A stretch of 64,000 nt of DNA from Verrucomicrobiia bacterium (lineage in GTDB: Bacteria; Verrucomicrobiota; Verrucomicrobiia; Limisphaerales; JADLHS01): the NCBI GenBank assembly GCA_026125285.1, contig JAHCLO010000022.1, forward strand, positions 1 through 64,000. The letters run 5' to 3'. The translations under genes were made by a program, and so were the position numbers. The stretch's first letter is position 1; each line of letters opens with the position of its first letter. Of this stretch, positions 17,366 through 26,129 are shown one piece after another. Below the pieces are notes generated by a model that saw nothing but the letters and a program-made list of their open reading frames with translations, had not been told where the DNA came from and did not search any database.

Positions 17366-18190
17366 ATGAGGTCCCAACGCTACAATCCCCTGCCGGGCTT
17401 CGGCCTGACGATGGGCTGCACGATTCTCTACCTCAGCGTGATTGTCCTGATCCCCATCGGCGGACTGTTCCTGCGCACGCTGGAGTTGTCGTGGGCGGAT
17501 TTCTGGCGGCTGGCCACGGCGGATCGCGCGCTGGCGGCGTACAAACTCACCTTCGGCGCATCCTTGATTGCGGCGCTGGTCAATGCGGTTTTCGGCACCG
17601 TCGTAGCCTGGGTGCTGGTGCGTTACGAATTCCCCGGCAAACGGTTTTTCGACGCGCTGGTGGACTTTCCCTTCGCGCTGCCCACGGCCGTGGCGGGACT
17701 GACGTTGTCCAACCTCTTCGCCGCGAATGGCTGGTTGGGGCAATGGCTCGTGCCCCTGGGGATCAAGGGATCGTTCACGCCCCTGGGCGTAGTGATTGCG
17801 CTCACCTTTATCGGATTGCCATTCGTGGTGCGGACGCTGCAACCCGTGCTGGAGGGATTCGAGCGTGAGGTGGAAGAAGCTGCCGCCACACTGGGGGCCG
17901 GCCGGTTGCGCACTTTTTTCTCCATCGTGGCCCCGACCCTGTTGCCGGCCATCATCACCGGTTTTGCCCTGGCGTTTGCTCGCGCGATCGGTGAATACGG
18001 CTCGGTGATTTTCATCGCCGGCAACAAGCCTTACGAATCGGAAATCGCGCCATTGCTCATTGTGATCCGATTGGAGGAGTACGATTACACAGGCGCGATC
18101 GCGCTGGCGGTGGTGTTGCTGGTGGTTTCCTTCTGCTTGCTCATCACCATCAATCTGCTGGAACGCTGGGCCAGCCGTTTTCAAAACTGA
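17366..18190 (+). CDS. cysT: Sulfate ABC transporter permease CysT
   Basis: A 274-residue inner-membrane permease with six predicted spans. The cytoplasmic EAA loop is visible as EEAAATLGAGRLRTFFSIVAP-like sequence near residues 170-190. ARAIGEYGSVIFIAGN is characteristic of CysT/CysU. It pairs with CysW and CysA to import sulfate or thiosulfate handed over by Sbp. The cysW gene starts five bases after its stop. Confidence 0.93.
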   Translation: MRSQRYNPLPGFGLTMGCTILYLSVIVLIPIGGLFLRTLELSWADFWRLATADRALAAYKLTFGASLIAALVNAVFGTVVAWVLVRYEFPGKRFFDALVDFPFALPTAVAGLTLSNLFAANGWLGQWLVPLGIKGSFTPLGVVIALTFIGLPFVVRTLQPVLEGFEREVEEAAATLGAGRLRTFFSIVAPTLLPAIITGFALAFARAIGEYGSVIFIAGNKPYESEIAPLLIVIRLEEYDYTGAIALAVVLLVVSFCLLITINLLERWASRFQN

Positions 18191-18195
18191 ATCTC

Positions 18196-19113
18196 ATGGC
18201 CGGCAATGTCCCCCAAGTGAATCGGCAAGCCACCGCGAAATCGCAGCGCGGCACCGAGGAATCACCGCTGGTCAAATGGCTGCTGGTCGGCGTGTGCGGT
18301 GTGTTTCTCGCGGTGTTCCTGTTGCTGCCGCTCGTCAACGTCTTCGCGCAGGCGCTGGTCAAAGGCTGGCAGGTTTACTGGGCGTCGCTGCATGAACCCG
18401 ACAGCGTGTCGGCCATCAAGTTGACGCTGCTAATCGCGGTCATCGTCGTGCCGTTGAACACGTTGTTCGGCGTCTGCGCGGCGTGGGCCATTGCCAAGTT
18501 CGAGTTTCGCGGCAAGTCGCTGCTGATTACGCTCATTGACCTGCCGTTCGCCGTATCGCCGGTTGTGGCGGGCTTGATCTACATCATCATGTTTGGCTTG
18601 CAAGGGTATTTTGGTCCCTGGCTGGACAAACACGACATTCAAATCATCTTCGCCGTGCCGGGGATTGCGCTGGCAACCATTTTTGTCACGTTCCCCTTCG
18701 TCGCGCGGGAATTGATACCCGTGATGCAAGCGACGGGACGCGAACAGGAGGAGGCGGCGTTGACGCTGGGCGCGAGCGGCTGGAAAACCTTCTGGCACGT
18801 CACCTTGCCGAGTGTGAAATGGGGGTTGCTCTACGGCATCATTCTCTGCAATGCGCGCGCCATGGGCGAATTTGGCGCGGTGTCGGTCGTGAGCGGGCAC
18901 GTTTCGGGTGTCACGAACACCATGCCGTTGCACGTGGAGAAGCTGTACAACGAGTATCAAGGGCCGGCGGCGTTTGCGGTGGCGAGTCTGCTCGCGTTGC
19001 TGGCGCTCGTGACTTTGGGACTCAAATCGCTGCTGGAATGGAAGCAGCAACGGGATTATCAGAGAGCCCAGGTGTCCGCCGCGGAAACGGTCGCCGGCCC
19101 GAAATCAGCATGA
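18196..19113 (+). CDS. cysW: Sulfate ABC transporter permease CysW
   Basis: A 305-residue inner-membrane permease, the second half of the sulfate channel. Its EAA loop reads EEAALTLGASGWKTFWHVTLP, and ARAMGEFGAVSVVSGH is a CysW hallmark. Six spans are evident. The first 25 residues form a polar cytosolic extension. Its stop overlaps the cysA start by four bases (ATGA), so the two are translationally coupled. Confidence 0.93.
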   Translation: MAGNVPQVNRQATAKSQRGTEESPLVKWLLVGVCGVFLAVFLLLPLVNVFAQALVKGWQVYWASLHEPDSVSAIKLTLLIAVIVVPLNTLFGVCAAWAIAKFEFRGKSLLITLIDLPFAVSPVVAGLIYIIMFGLQGYFGPWLDKHDIQIIFAVPGIALATIFVTFPFVARELIPVMQATGREQEEAALTLGASGWKTFWHVTLPSVKWGLLYGIILCNARAMGEFGAVSVVSGHVSGVTNTMPLHVEKLYNEYQGPAAFAVASLLALLALVTLGLKSLLEWKQQRDYQRAQVSAAETVAGPKSA

Positions 19114-20213
19114 GCATCGAACTCAAGAACATCACCAAGCAGTTTGGGGCGGTGGCGGCCGTCAACCAGGTCACGTTTTCCGTTCAGGAAGGCGAGTTGA
19201 TGGCGCTGCTGGGGCCCAGTGGCGGCGGCAAAACCACCGTCCTCCGCATGATCGCCGGCTTGGAAGTGCCCACCTCCGGCGACATCTTGATCCGCGGACA
19301 GCGGGTGAACGAGCTGTCCGTGCAACAACGCAACATCGGCTTCGTGTTCCAGAATTACGCCCTGTTCAAGAACATGAACGTGTTCAAGAACATCGCGTTC
19401 GGGCTCAAGATCAAGAAATGGAAGCGCCGCGACATCAAGGCGCGCGTGGCCGAACTGGTGAGCCTGCTGGGCCTGGAGGGACTGGAAAAACGTTACGCCC
19501 ATCAACTCTCCGGCGGCCAGCGCCAGCGCGTGGCGATTGCCCGCGCCCTCGCGCCCAAACCCAGCGTGCTGCTGCTCGATGAACCCTTTGGCGCCGTGGA
19601 CGCCAAGATCCGCCAGGAACTCCGCGAATGGCTTGTGACGTTGCATCACGAGTTGAGTGTGACCACCATCTTCGTCACGCACGACCAAGAGGAAGCGATG
19701 GAAGTTTCCAATCGCATCGTGATTTTTTCCAAGGGCGATCTCGAACAAATCGGCACCCCGCGGGAAGTCTATGAACAACCCGCCAATGAGTTCGTGGCAC
19801 GATTCATTGGAGTGATGAACGTGTTGGACACCGAGGTCAAAGCTGGCGTGGCGCGAGTGGGAGAGTTGCAGTTTGGCACCCCCAACCAGCCCGACGGCGC
19901 GCGCTTGCGCATCGGCTTTCGCCCGTATGCGGTGCAGGTTTCGACGGACGTTAATCTATTTCCGTATCGCGCCGTGCTCCACCGCACCTACTTTCTGGGC
20001 ATCATGCTGCGCCTGGAATTTGAGCTGGCCTCGGGACTCGTGCTGCGCAGCCGCATGACCAAGGAGGAGTATGCCCAACTGGGTCTGGAGGACGGGAAGG
20101 AAGTATCGCTGCAAATTCGCAACTACCGCATCCTGGCCACCGAGGAAGCCGCCCTGCCACCGGAACGACAAAGCGCGTACCAACCGCCGCCGAGCATCGC
20201 GGAGAATATCTGA
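19110..20213 (+). CDS. cysA: Sulfate ABC transporter ATPase CysA
   Basis: A 367-residue ATPase that powers sulfate uptake. I start at the ATG at 19110, which overlaps cysW; the longer frame is a shadow. It has the Walker A GPSGGGKTT, signature LSGGQRQR, Walker B VLLLDEPFGAVD and the switch His in THDQEEAM. The C-terminal part (about 240-345) is the TOBE-like regulatory domain of CysA/PotA types. It is the last gene of the locus; the next genes are convergent. Confidence 0.95.
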   Translation: MSIELKNITKQFGAVAAVNQVTFSVQEGELMALLGPSGGGKTTVLRMIAGLEVPTSGDILIRGQRVNELSVQQRNIGFVFQNYALFKNMNVFKNIAFGLKIKKWKRRDIKARVAELVSLLGLEGLEKRYAHQLSGGQRQRVAIARALAPKPSVLLLDEPFGAVDAKIRQELREWLVTLHHELSVTTIFVTHDQEEAMEVSNRIVIFSKGDLEQIGTPREVYEQPANEFVARFIGVMNVLDTEVKAGVARVGELQFGTPNQPDGARLRIGFRPYAVQVSTDVNLFPYRAVLHRTYFLGIMLRLEFELASGLVLRSRMTKEEYAQLGLEDGKEVSLQIRNYRILATEEAALPPERQSAYQPPPSIAENI

Positions 20214-20239
20214 TCCTGCGCAACCACGGATCGCCCAAT

Positions 20240-20812
20240 TCAACCCGACGACGATGAGTCGGAGAATTTGATCTCCCGATACAACCACGCCCGGGCGTGC
20301 GTCCAGTAGTATTTGGCCGCACGCGGTGAAATGCCGAGCACTTCGGCCGCTTCGTCATTCGTCAGCCCGACGAAGTAACGGAGCTTGACCACATCCGCTC
20401 CGGTCTTGTGGTGAACGGCCAGTTTGTCGAGGGCGTCGTTTACGGCCAGCAACTGGTCGTTGTTATCGGGGGCGGCGATGTCCACTTCCTGCAGGTCCGC
20501 GCGCTGTTGGTCGCCGCCGTGCCGCACGGCCTGCTTGCGGCGGGCGCGATCAATGAGAATGCGCCGCATCGCCTCGGCGGCGGCGCCGAAGAAATGCGCG
20601 CGGCCATCCCACTTTTGATTCTCGTTTCCGACCAATCGCAGCCACGCCTCGTGAACGAGCGCGGTCGGCTGCAAAGTCTGGCCGGCGGATTCGTTCGCCA
20701 TTTTGTGCGCGGCGAGACGACGCAGTTCGTCATAGACCAGCGGCAACAGTTGATCGGCAGCGGAAGGCTCGCCTTGTTCTGCGGCTTGGAGGATGCGGGT
20801 GACGTCGCTCAT
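20240..20812 (-). CDS. ECF-type sigma factor (TIGR02999-like)
   Basis: A 190-residue alternative sigma factor. Region 2 has DELRRLAAHKM and LVHEAWLRLVG followed by FFGAAAEAMRRILIDRARRK. Region 4 has LRYFVGLTNDEAAEVLGISPRAAKYYWTHARAWL. This layout is that of the TIGR02999/ECF group common in planctomycetes and verrucomicrobia, where partners are often Hanks-type kinases. Its ATG overlaps the stop of the HEPN gene by four bases (20809-20812), so it is translationally coupled to the MNT-HEPN pair. A kinase of the expected type lies about 5 kb upstream on the same strand. No anti-sigma gene is adjacent. Confidence 0.9.
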   Translation of the reverse strand: MSDVTRILQAAEQGEPSAADQLLPLVYDELRRLAAHKMANESAGQTLQPTALVHEAWLRLVGNENQKWDGRAHFFGAAAEAMRRILIDRARRKQAVRHGGDQQRADLQEVDIAAPDNNDQLLAVNDALDKLAVHHKTGADVVKLRYFVGLTNDEAAEVLGISPRAAKYYWTHARAWLYREIKFSDSSSSG

Positions 20813-21216
20813 GGCGGCTTTGGCAAACGAGACTTGATCGTTTCAAGCAACGCCGTCACGCCCTCCACTTGCGCGCGCAATTTCGGCCAGTCGGGATCAT
20901 CAAAATCGAAGCCGGGATAGCGGTCGGTGAAATAAATGTCGCTCAACGCATCGCAAAGCGGCTCGACGGTTGGAGTCAGATCAGAACCGCGCGCGATGAG
21001 TTCATCCAGCAAGTGATCCAATTCGTGCGTCTTTTCGAGCGACCAGCCGAGGCGAATCAATTCCGCCTTCAAGACTTTCTCCAAAACTTCCGCCAGCTTG
21101 GCGCGGCAGGTCGGAAACCCCACCTCATGCTCAACGCCCAAACGCACCACGGACAAATCCGTTTCCGCGATCCACAACCAGTCCGCGGGGTTCTTGGAGC
21201 TAGTTTTCCTCGGCAA
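20809..21216 (-). CDS. HEPN-domain protein of an MNT-HEPN pair
   Basis: A 135-residue helical HEPN protein. Features are AEVLEKVLKAELIRLGWSLEKTHELDHLL, the usual helix that stacks against the MNT partner, and YFTDRYPGFDFDD, the 'RYP' turn seen in Pfam HEPN (PF05168) members. I do not see the Rx4-6H motif of RNase-type HepT toxins, so RNA cleavage cannot be assumed. It starts inside the MNT gene (17-bp overlap) and its stop overlaps the sigma start by four bases. MNT-HEPN pairs are known as toxin-antitoxin or nucleotide-transfer modules. Confidence 0.8.
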   Translation of the reverse strand: MPRKTSSKNPADWLWIAETDLSVVRLGVEHEVGFPTCRAKLAEVLEKVLKAELIRLGWSLEKTHELDHLLDELIARGSDLTPTVEPLCDALSDIYFTDRYPGFDFDDPDWPKLRAQVEGVTALLETIKSRLPKPP

Positions 21217-21559
21217 GGCGCACCCCCTCTCTCAACACCGTTTCAAAAAAGAAATCCTGGATGCTTCGCTGCTCCGCGAGGCGCTCGGGTGTGATCGGCA
21301 CGAGGGTGAACGACGGCTTGGGCCGGATCGGTCGCATCTCACGTCGGAAACGCTGCGCCGTCTCCAACTGCTTGCCTGCGCCGTCAGCGACAATGCATAG
21401 ATCCACGTCGCTGTCCGGCCGGGCGTCTCCGCGCGCATGGGAGCCGAAGAGATAGACCGCCCGCAACGGCATTACGCGGTTCATCGCTTCGAGACAGCGG
21501 GCGAGGGTTTCGCGTTGGGGCGCGAGGCTGTGCGGCAGGTTCTCGAACAGCAGTTTCAC
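21200..21559 (-). CDS. MNT nucleotidyltransferase, partner of the HEPN protein
   Basis: A minimal nucleotidyltransferase of about 119 residues if started at the GTG at 21559. An ATG at 21628 would add 23 residues that instead look like remains of a sigma-factor gene. The active-site signature GSHARGDARPDSDVDL (GSx10DxD) is intact. In MntA-HepT systems such a protein AMPylates the HEPN toxin and so neutralises it; activity here is inferred. The third catalytic acidic residue is probably in the SFTLVPI strand region, where I see no clear Asp, so activity should be tested. Confidence 0.75.
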   Translation of the reverse strand: MKLLFENLPHSLAPQRETLARCLEAMNRVMPLRAVYLFGSHARGDARPDSDVDLCIVADGAGKQLETAQRFRREMRPIRPKPSFTLVPITPERLAEQRSIQDFFFETVLREGVRLAEEN

Positions 21560-21619
21560 TGCGCGGGAGCCTACCGTGGAAAGACCCCACACGCAAGGCC
21601 GGTTAACCCAGCGACCTCG

Positions 21620-21690
21620 CGGCAACATATCCTCGGCGGCGGGGGATCGCCCCGTTGCGCGGCTTCCAAGATGCGCGTGACATCGCTCAC
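21620..21690 (-). pseudogene. Decayed 5' end of a second ECF sigma gene
   Basis: Read on the minus strand from GTG at 21690 it gives SDVTRILEAAQRGDP, then after a one-base deletion AAEDMLP. The intact sigma factor at 20812 starts SDVTRILQAAEQGEPSAADQLLP. The match covers 71 versus 72 nt with mostly third-position differences, so it is a divergent paralogue rather than a fresh copy. The remnant ends just where the MNT gene region begins. Confidence 0.7.
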
Positions 21691-21760
21691 GTGCGGCAGG
21701 TTAATTCCAGAAACGATAACTGCAATAACTGCAATCGACTTGCTGGCCTCTCTTTCCGGC

Positions 21761-24700
21761 CTATGGCGTGTGCGCCCGAAAGTAGCGCTGCGGGAACTGG
21801 CCGAAATCGGGATCGGAGAAATGGATCAGGTTTGTCACTGCCGGGGGATTGGTGTGAATGGGAATCCAGTTCACAAGATTGGTGGAGGCTTCAATCACGA
21901 GCGACTGCCCGGGCCCGACCCGGGTCAGAAAACCGAACGGGTTTGTTCCGGAATTGGCGGGAAAGAGTGCGACGCCAACGGGGACAATTTCTTCGACGAG
22001 CCACTGATTCCCCCCGCCGTTGACAAAGCCGCGCGCCCGGAGAGATGAATTCGCTGGCAAGCCAAGGCTGCTCGCCTGCCAACCACCATCAATGCGTATG
22101 CCGTCACCAAGAGTGATCCATGAACTACCATTGGTGGAATAGTCAAACGTGGTGCGCCACACTTCGGGACTGGAACCACCGCGCCACCAGGTGAGAACAG
22201 CGCTTCCGGGATCGAGTTCTTTTGTGGCAGGGTCATTGAACAAACGGCAGAACCCGGCTCGGGGCTGGTTGTTCACCGAGGTGAAGCTGCCTTGCGCCAG
22301 GATTTTGCCATCTGCGGCCAAACGAACACTGAACACTTGCCCGATGCCTGGATTGAAAGTTGGATCTGCGGAGCCGTCAGAACCGAGCCGCATCAAACCA
22401 CTCCCCGCCACCAGAATCTTTCCGTCGGATTGGATGGCCAAGTCAAAAACGGATTGAAGCCAGAGTGTAAAGTTGAAGTCGAGTGTACCGTCTGGGTGCA
22501 AGCGTCCGAGGGATGGTCGCGCCGAGCCGTTAATTACGTGGAAATCCCCACCAACCCACATCATGCCGTCGTTCTGCACGGCCAGGGCAAGGACCGTCCC
22601 CCCCACGCTGGGGGTAAACCCGGCATCCAAGATGCCGTTCGCGTCAAACCGGGCCAGGTTGGCCCGGGGCTGGCCGGCTATCTCCGTGAAACGCCCGCCG
22701 ACGAGAATATTTCCGTCCAGGGTCAACGCCAATGTTTCAACGCTGCCTGGTAGTGGATCATGCACGACTTTCGCCAGCAGAGTGGGGTCGAAAGACCCGT
22801 CGGGCTTCAGTCGGGTCAAGTAGTTTGTGCCCGCTATGTCCGCAAACACGAGGATCTTCTCGTCGGTTTGCACGGCCAGTGGGCCGGACAATTCCGTAAC
22901 GCTTGGATTGAAGCTGGAGTCCAACGTGCCATCAGGATTCAGCCGGGCCAAGTTGGTGCGCGCCGTTCCGGCAATGCTGTCGAACCGCCCGCTTACCAGA
23001 ATCTTTCCGTCAGCCTGTACCGCCAGTTTCTTCACCGAGCCTCGCCATTCAGACAGCGCCGGATTTGGGTTGAACGAGGGATCCACGCTGCCATCCACAT
23101 TGATGCGAACAAGGTTCGTGTAATCAAATCCACCCAACGACACGAAATCCCCGCCCACCAGAAGTCGCCCATCCGGCAACGGCAACACACAATGGATGTT
23201 GCCATAATCAGCCCAGGAGTTGTTCCAATTGGAGACCGTGACCAGCGAGTCGGGCTCAACGAAACTAACCAGCAGTCCACCGGACAGATAGTTCTCGAAT
23301 CCGAACGCATTGCTGATGGTCACTTCATAAATTCCCGTATCGGCAGGCTGGACGTTGTTAAGGACAAGAGAATTTTGAGTCGCGCCCACGATATCTGTTC
23401 CGTCTTTGCGCCATTGAAAATGCAATGGCGGCGTGCCCCCGACCGTCACCGAAAATGTTGCCGTCTGACCGGGCATGATTCGGTAGTGACTGTTGTAGTT
23501 ACTAAGGATGATGGGTTCATAGACCGTGAGGCTGGCCAACCGGCTGGTGACACTGCCGAAGTGGTTGCTCGCGACAAACGAGTAATCGGCCTGGTCGCGC
23601 CCGGCGAAAACGTTGCTCACCGAAAGCGATTGGGTGAGAGTGCCGGTGAGGTCGCCCCCTTCGGTGAAATTCGTTCCGTTCCTTCGCCATTGATAGGTGA
23701 TCGGTTCAGACCCGCCCGCCGCGCCAAAGAACCTGACTGATTCTCCAAAATAGGCGGATTGCTCCCTCGGGTGGCTCACGACCACCGGCGGCCCGATGAC
23801 CTTCTCGTCAATGGAACTTGAGGCATTGAACCGGCCCGTGGTGTAGTAGCCGCGTGCCCGCACGCTTGCATTGGCCGGGAGTGACACGTTGGTCAGTTGC
23901 CAGCCGCCTGTGGTGCGTGTTCCGTCACCGAGGAAAAACCAGGACGTACCACCGTTAGTGGAGGCTTCGAAAGTCGTGCGCCACACCTCCGGCACCGAAC
24001 CTCCGCGCGACCAGGTGAGAGTCGAACCGGAGCGGATGAGGGAGTTCGTGGCGGGGTCGGTGTTGATGAAGCGTGCGAACGGAATGAACTGACCGCCGGG
24101 GGTGGCAATTTCAGCCGCCACCAGAATGCTGCCGTCGGGATGCAGCGTCACGGCATTTGCCCAGGTCTCGCTGACGCTGCCTTCGAAACTGGCATCGAAC
24201 GACCCGTCGGGATTCAACCGGCCCACATTGGTGCAAGCGTGACCCGCCAGCGTCGTGAAATCTCCAGCCACGAGGATTTTGCCATTGGCTTGCAGCGCGA
24301 GGGAACTCACGTTGTTTCCGCTGCCGCTGAGGTCGCCAGCATCGAAAGTAGTGTCCACGGTGCCGTCCGGCTGGAGCCGGGCAATGCGATTGCGAGTATG
24401 ACCGCCAATGGCTGTGAAGTAACCGCCAATGAGAATCTTCCCGTCCGGTTGAAGGAGCATCGTCTGAACCGAGCCATTGATATGGCCGATGGGACTAGGC
24501 GTGAAACTCGTGTCCAATGAGCCGTCGTTGTTGAGGCGGCCGATAATTTGTTGCTCGTGTCCATTCAGCAGCCCGAAGAAACCGCCGAGCAGGATTTTTC
24601 CATCGGGCTGGACGGTCAGGTTGAACACGGTGTAGCTCGCAAACGCATTGAAGTTCGTGTCAGTGGTGCCATCGGGATTGATGCGCACAATGCGGTTGGT

Positions 24701-25165
24701 CAATGCGGGGCCGTTTCCCACACCGGCGGCCAGAATCTTGCCGTCTGGTTGTAGTGCTGCGGCATAGACCGCTCCGCTCATCTCAGCCCAAATGGGAGTG
24801 ACGGAAACTCCGGGATCAACGCGTGACAGTTTTTGGAAACTGGGCCAAATCGGATCATAATCCGCGCCGACGAGGATTTGCCCATCCGCCTCCACGATTA
24901 ACGCGGTGGTAAACGCGTAGAGCCCTGAACCCATCCAGTCATAGCTTCCGTCCCGTTGCAGCCGCTGGAAGGTGTTCCACTCACCCACGAGCACCCGGCC
25001 ATCCGGCTGGATGGCGATGGCGGCTGGGGCCACGTTCGGACTGAAGTTGGTATCGAGTATCTGGGCGGAGCTTAACCGCGCCGCGAAAATCAGGCCCCAA
25101 GCTGCGAGCACGGTGCCGGCGACGCGGATTGATTCGCGCCTTTTGAGGGTTCGAATGGTATTCAT
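21761..25165 (-). CDS. Secreted delta-60 repeat protein with Ig-like domains
   Basis: A surface or secreted protein of about 1134 residues. I start at the ATG at 25165, which precedes a signal peptide (RRESIRVAGTVLAAWG...LSSAQ). It has two arrays of about seven delta-60 repeats each (pattern 'L.VQPDGKILVGG.F......I.RLNPDGTLD..F'), which probably form beta propellers. They are separated by two Ig-like domains (near 490-660; 'SVRFFGAAGGSEPITYQWRRNG', 'TATFSVTVGGTPPLHFQWRKDG' patterns). Each array ends with a 'VLTW.RGGS.PEVWRTTF' segment. The C-terminal 50 residues resemble a verrucomicrobial terminal module. The ligand is unknown. Confidence 0.85.
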   Translation of the reverse strand: MNTIRTLKRRESIRVAGTVLAAWGLIFAARLSSAQILDTNFSPNVAPAAIAIQPDGRVLVGEWNTFQRLQRDGSYDWMGSGLYAFTTALIVEADGQILVGADYDPIWPSFQKLSRVDPGVSVTPIWAEMSGAVYAAALQPDGKILAAGVGNGPALTNRIVRINPDGTTDTNFNAFASYTVFNLTVQPDGKILLGGFFGLLNGHEQQIIGRLNNDGSLDTSFTPSPIGHINGSVQTMLLQPDGKILIGGYFTAIGGHTRNRIARLQPDGTVDTTFDAGDLSGSGNNVSSLALQANGKILVAGDFTTLAGHACTNVGRLNPDGSFDASFEGSVSETWANAVTLHPDGSILVAAEIATPGGQFIPFARFINTDPATNSLIRSGSTLTWSRGGSVPEVWRTTFEASTNGGTSWFFLGDGTRTTGGWQLTNVSLPANASVRARGYYTTGRFNASSSIDEKVIGPPVVVSHPREQSAYFGESVRFFGAAGGSEPITYQWRRNGTNFTEGGDLTGTLTQSLSVSNVFAGRDQADYSFVASNHFGSVTSRLASLTVYEPIILSNYNSHYRIMPGQTATFSVTVGGTPPLHFQWRKDGTDIVGATQNSLVLNNVQPADTGIYEVTISNAFGFENYLSGGLLVSFVEPDSLVTVSNWNNSWADYGNIHCVLPLPDGRLLVGGDFVSLGGFDYTNLVRINVDGSVDPSFNPNPALSEWRGSVKKLAVQADGKILVSGRFDSIAGTARTNLARLNPDGTLDSSFNPSVTELSGPLAVQTDEKILVFADIAGTNYLTRLKPDGSFDPTLLAKVVHDPLPGSVETLALTLDGNILVGGRFTEIAGQPRANLARFDANGILDAGFTPSVGGTVLALAVQNDGMMWVGGDFHVINGSARPSLGRLHPDGTLDFNFTLWLQSVFDLAIQSDGKILVAGSGLMRLGSDGSADPTFNPGIGQVFSVRLAADGKILAQGSFTSVNNQPRAGFCRLFNDPATKELDPGSAVLTWWRGGSSPEVWRTTFDYSTNGSSWITLGDGIRIDGGWQASSLGLPANSSLRARGFVNGGGNQWLVEEIVPVGVALFPANSGTNPFGFLTRVGPGQSLVIEASTNLVNWIPIHTNPPAVTNLIHFSDPDFGQFPQRYFRAHTP

Positions 25166-25210
25166 CAACCGACAATGCGGAATCCGATGTTTAAAAGGGC
25201 AAACTCGCTG

Positions 25211-25246
25211 AGTAAAAAGAAAGAACCGGGCTTGAAGACCCGGTTC
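25211..25246 (-). terminator. Rho-independent terminator after the secreted-protein gene
   Basis: GAACCGGG (25223-25230) and CCCGGTTC (25239-25246) form a perfect 8-bp stem with an 8-base loop. On the minus strand it is followed by a T-rich run (complement of AGTAAAAAGAAA). It lies between the stop at 25270 and the delta-60 start at 25165. Confidence 0.8.
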
Positions 25247-25269
25247 GTGTCCCAACCGTCGCAACTGAG

Positions 25270-25938
25270 TTATTCGACAATGACGGTGTAAGTGATTTCC
25301 GCGGCGAAGGGCCCGCCGACAGCGTCCACAAACGCCTGTCCGTCGAAAACGCCGCGGATGACGATGGTGTGCGTGCCCTTCTTCAGTGGGGAAACGAAGG
25401 CGCCAATCTGCAGAAGATTTTCACTGCCGTCCGGCGAGTTTGGCGTCGCCACCGGCCCACCCACGTAGCCCGGCGAGTCCAGGGACGTAATCTGGCCATC
25501 AATCTCCACTTCATGATCATGTCCCCCGAGTTGGTCTGGTCCGAAGACATAATCAGCGACTTCGCTCTTATCCGTCGGGAAATCGCCGATGGTCGGTTTG
25601 GCGTCATTGATGAAAAAGAACTTCAGATACAGGAACGTGCCGGGCTTGACCGAAAAAGTCCGGCCCGGACGGTTGTAGATGATCTGAAATGGCGTGTCCG
25701 GATAATACGCCGGGTCGTTGCCGGTGATGCTGAAATTGGCCACCGCGGCCGCCATGTCGTCCAGGGAATATCCCTTGGGCGTTGCCTGGGGTGGAAGGAC
25801 GTTGCCCTGGCCGAAGGCCGTGACAGACGACGTCAGCAAAACTGCTGCAATAAGGGCTTGGAAACAACGGGTCACCCCAGGCGTGCAAGCATTCCTTCGC
25901 GGGGGAACTGATTGAACGGGGATAGTTTCTGGATTCAT
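25270..25938 (-). CDS. Exported hypothetical protein, 222 residues
   Basis: I do not recognise the family. The ATG at 25938 (MNPETIPV) is followed by a signal peptide, hydrophobic ALIAAVLLTSSVTAFGQ near 28-47. The mature part is beta-rich, with YSLDDMAAAVANFSITGND, a Tyr/Pro-rich turn, and a HDHEVEIDGQ stretch that might bind metal. The C-terminal half (KKGTHTIVIRGVFDGQ...ITYTVIVE) reads like an Ig or jelly-roll strand set. It is ended by a good terminator, so it is probably transcribed alone. Confidence 0.7.
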   Translation of the reverse strand: MNPETIPVQSVPPRRNACTPGVTRCFQALIAAVLLTSSVTAFGQGNVLPPQATPKGYSLDDMAAAVANFSITGNDPAYYPDTPFQIIYNRPGRTFSVKPGTFLYLKFFFINDAKPTIGDFPTDKSEVADYVFGPDQLGGHDHEVEIDGQITSLDSPGYVGGPVATPNSPDGSENLLQIGAFVSPLKKGTHTIVIRGVFDGQAFVDAVGGPFAAEITYTVIVE

Positions 25939-26129
25939 ACGGTTTTTGATGGTTACGGGCTTCACGCCCAGGTTTCGGATTGCGCGGTTTTCGCGGGGAA
26001 ACAATTTCACCGCGAACGGGCCGCCGTGGAGTAATGCGAAATCGTCGGATGAAAAGGGCAAGGGAGAATCAAATTTTAGGGAAGACGGCGATTCTACCGC
26101 GTGGGTTGCCTGAGTCCTGCGACCGGGAG

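Noticed and set aside
21761..25165. Regular repeats that could be mistaken for a CRISPR or tandem DNA array
   Set aside because: The units are about 40 codons long and conserved as protein (delta-60), not as DNA with unique spacers.
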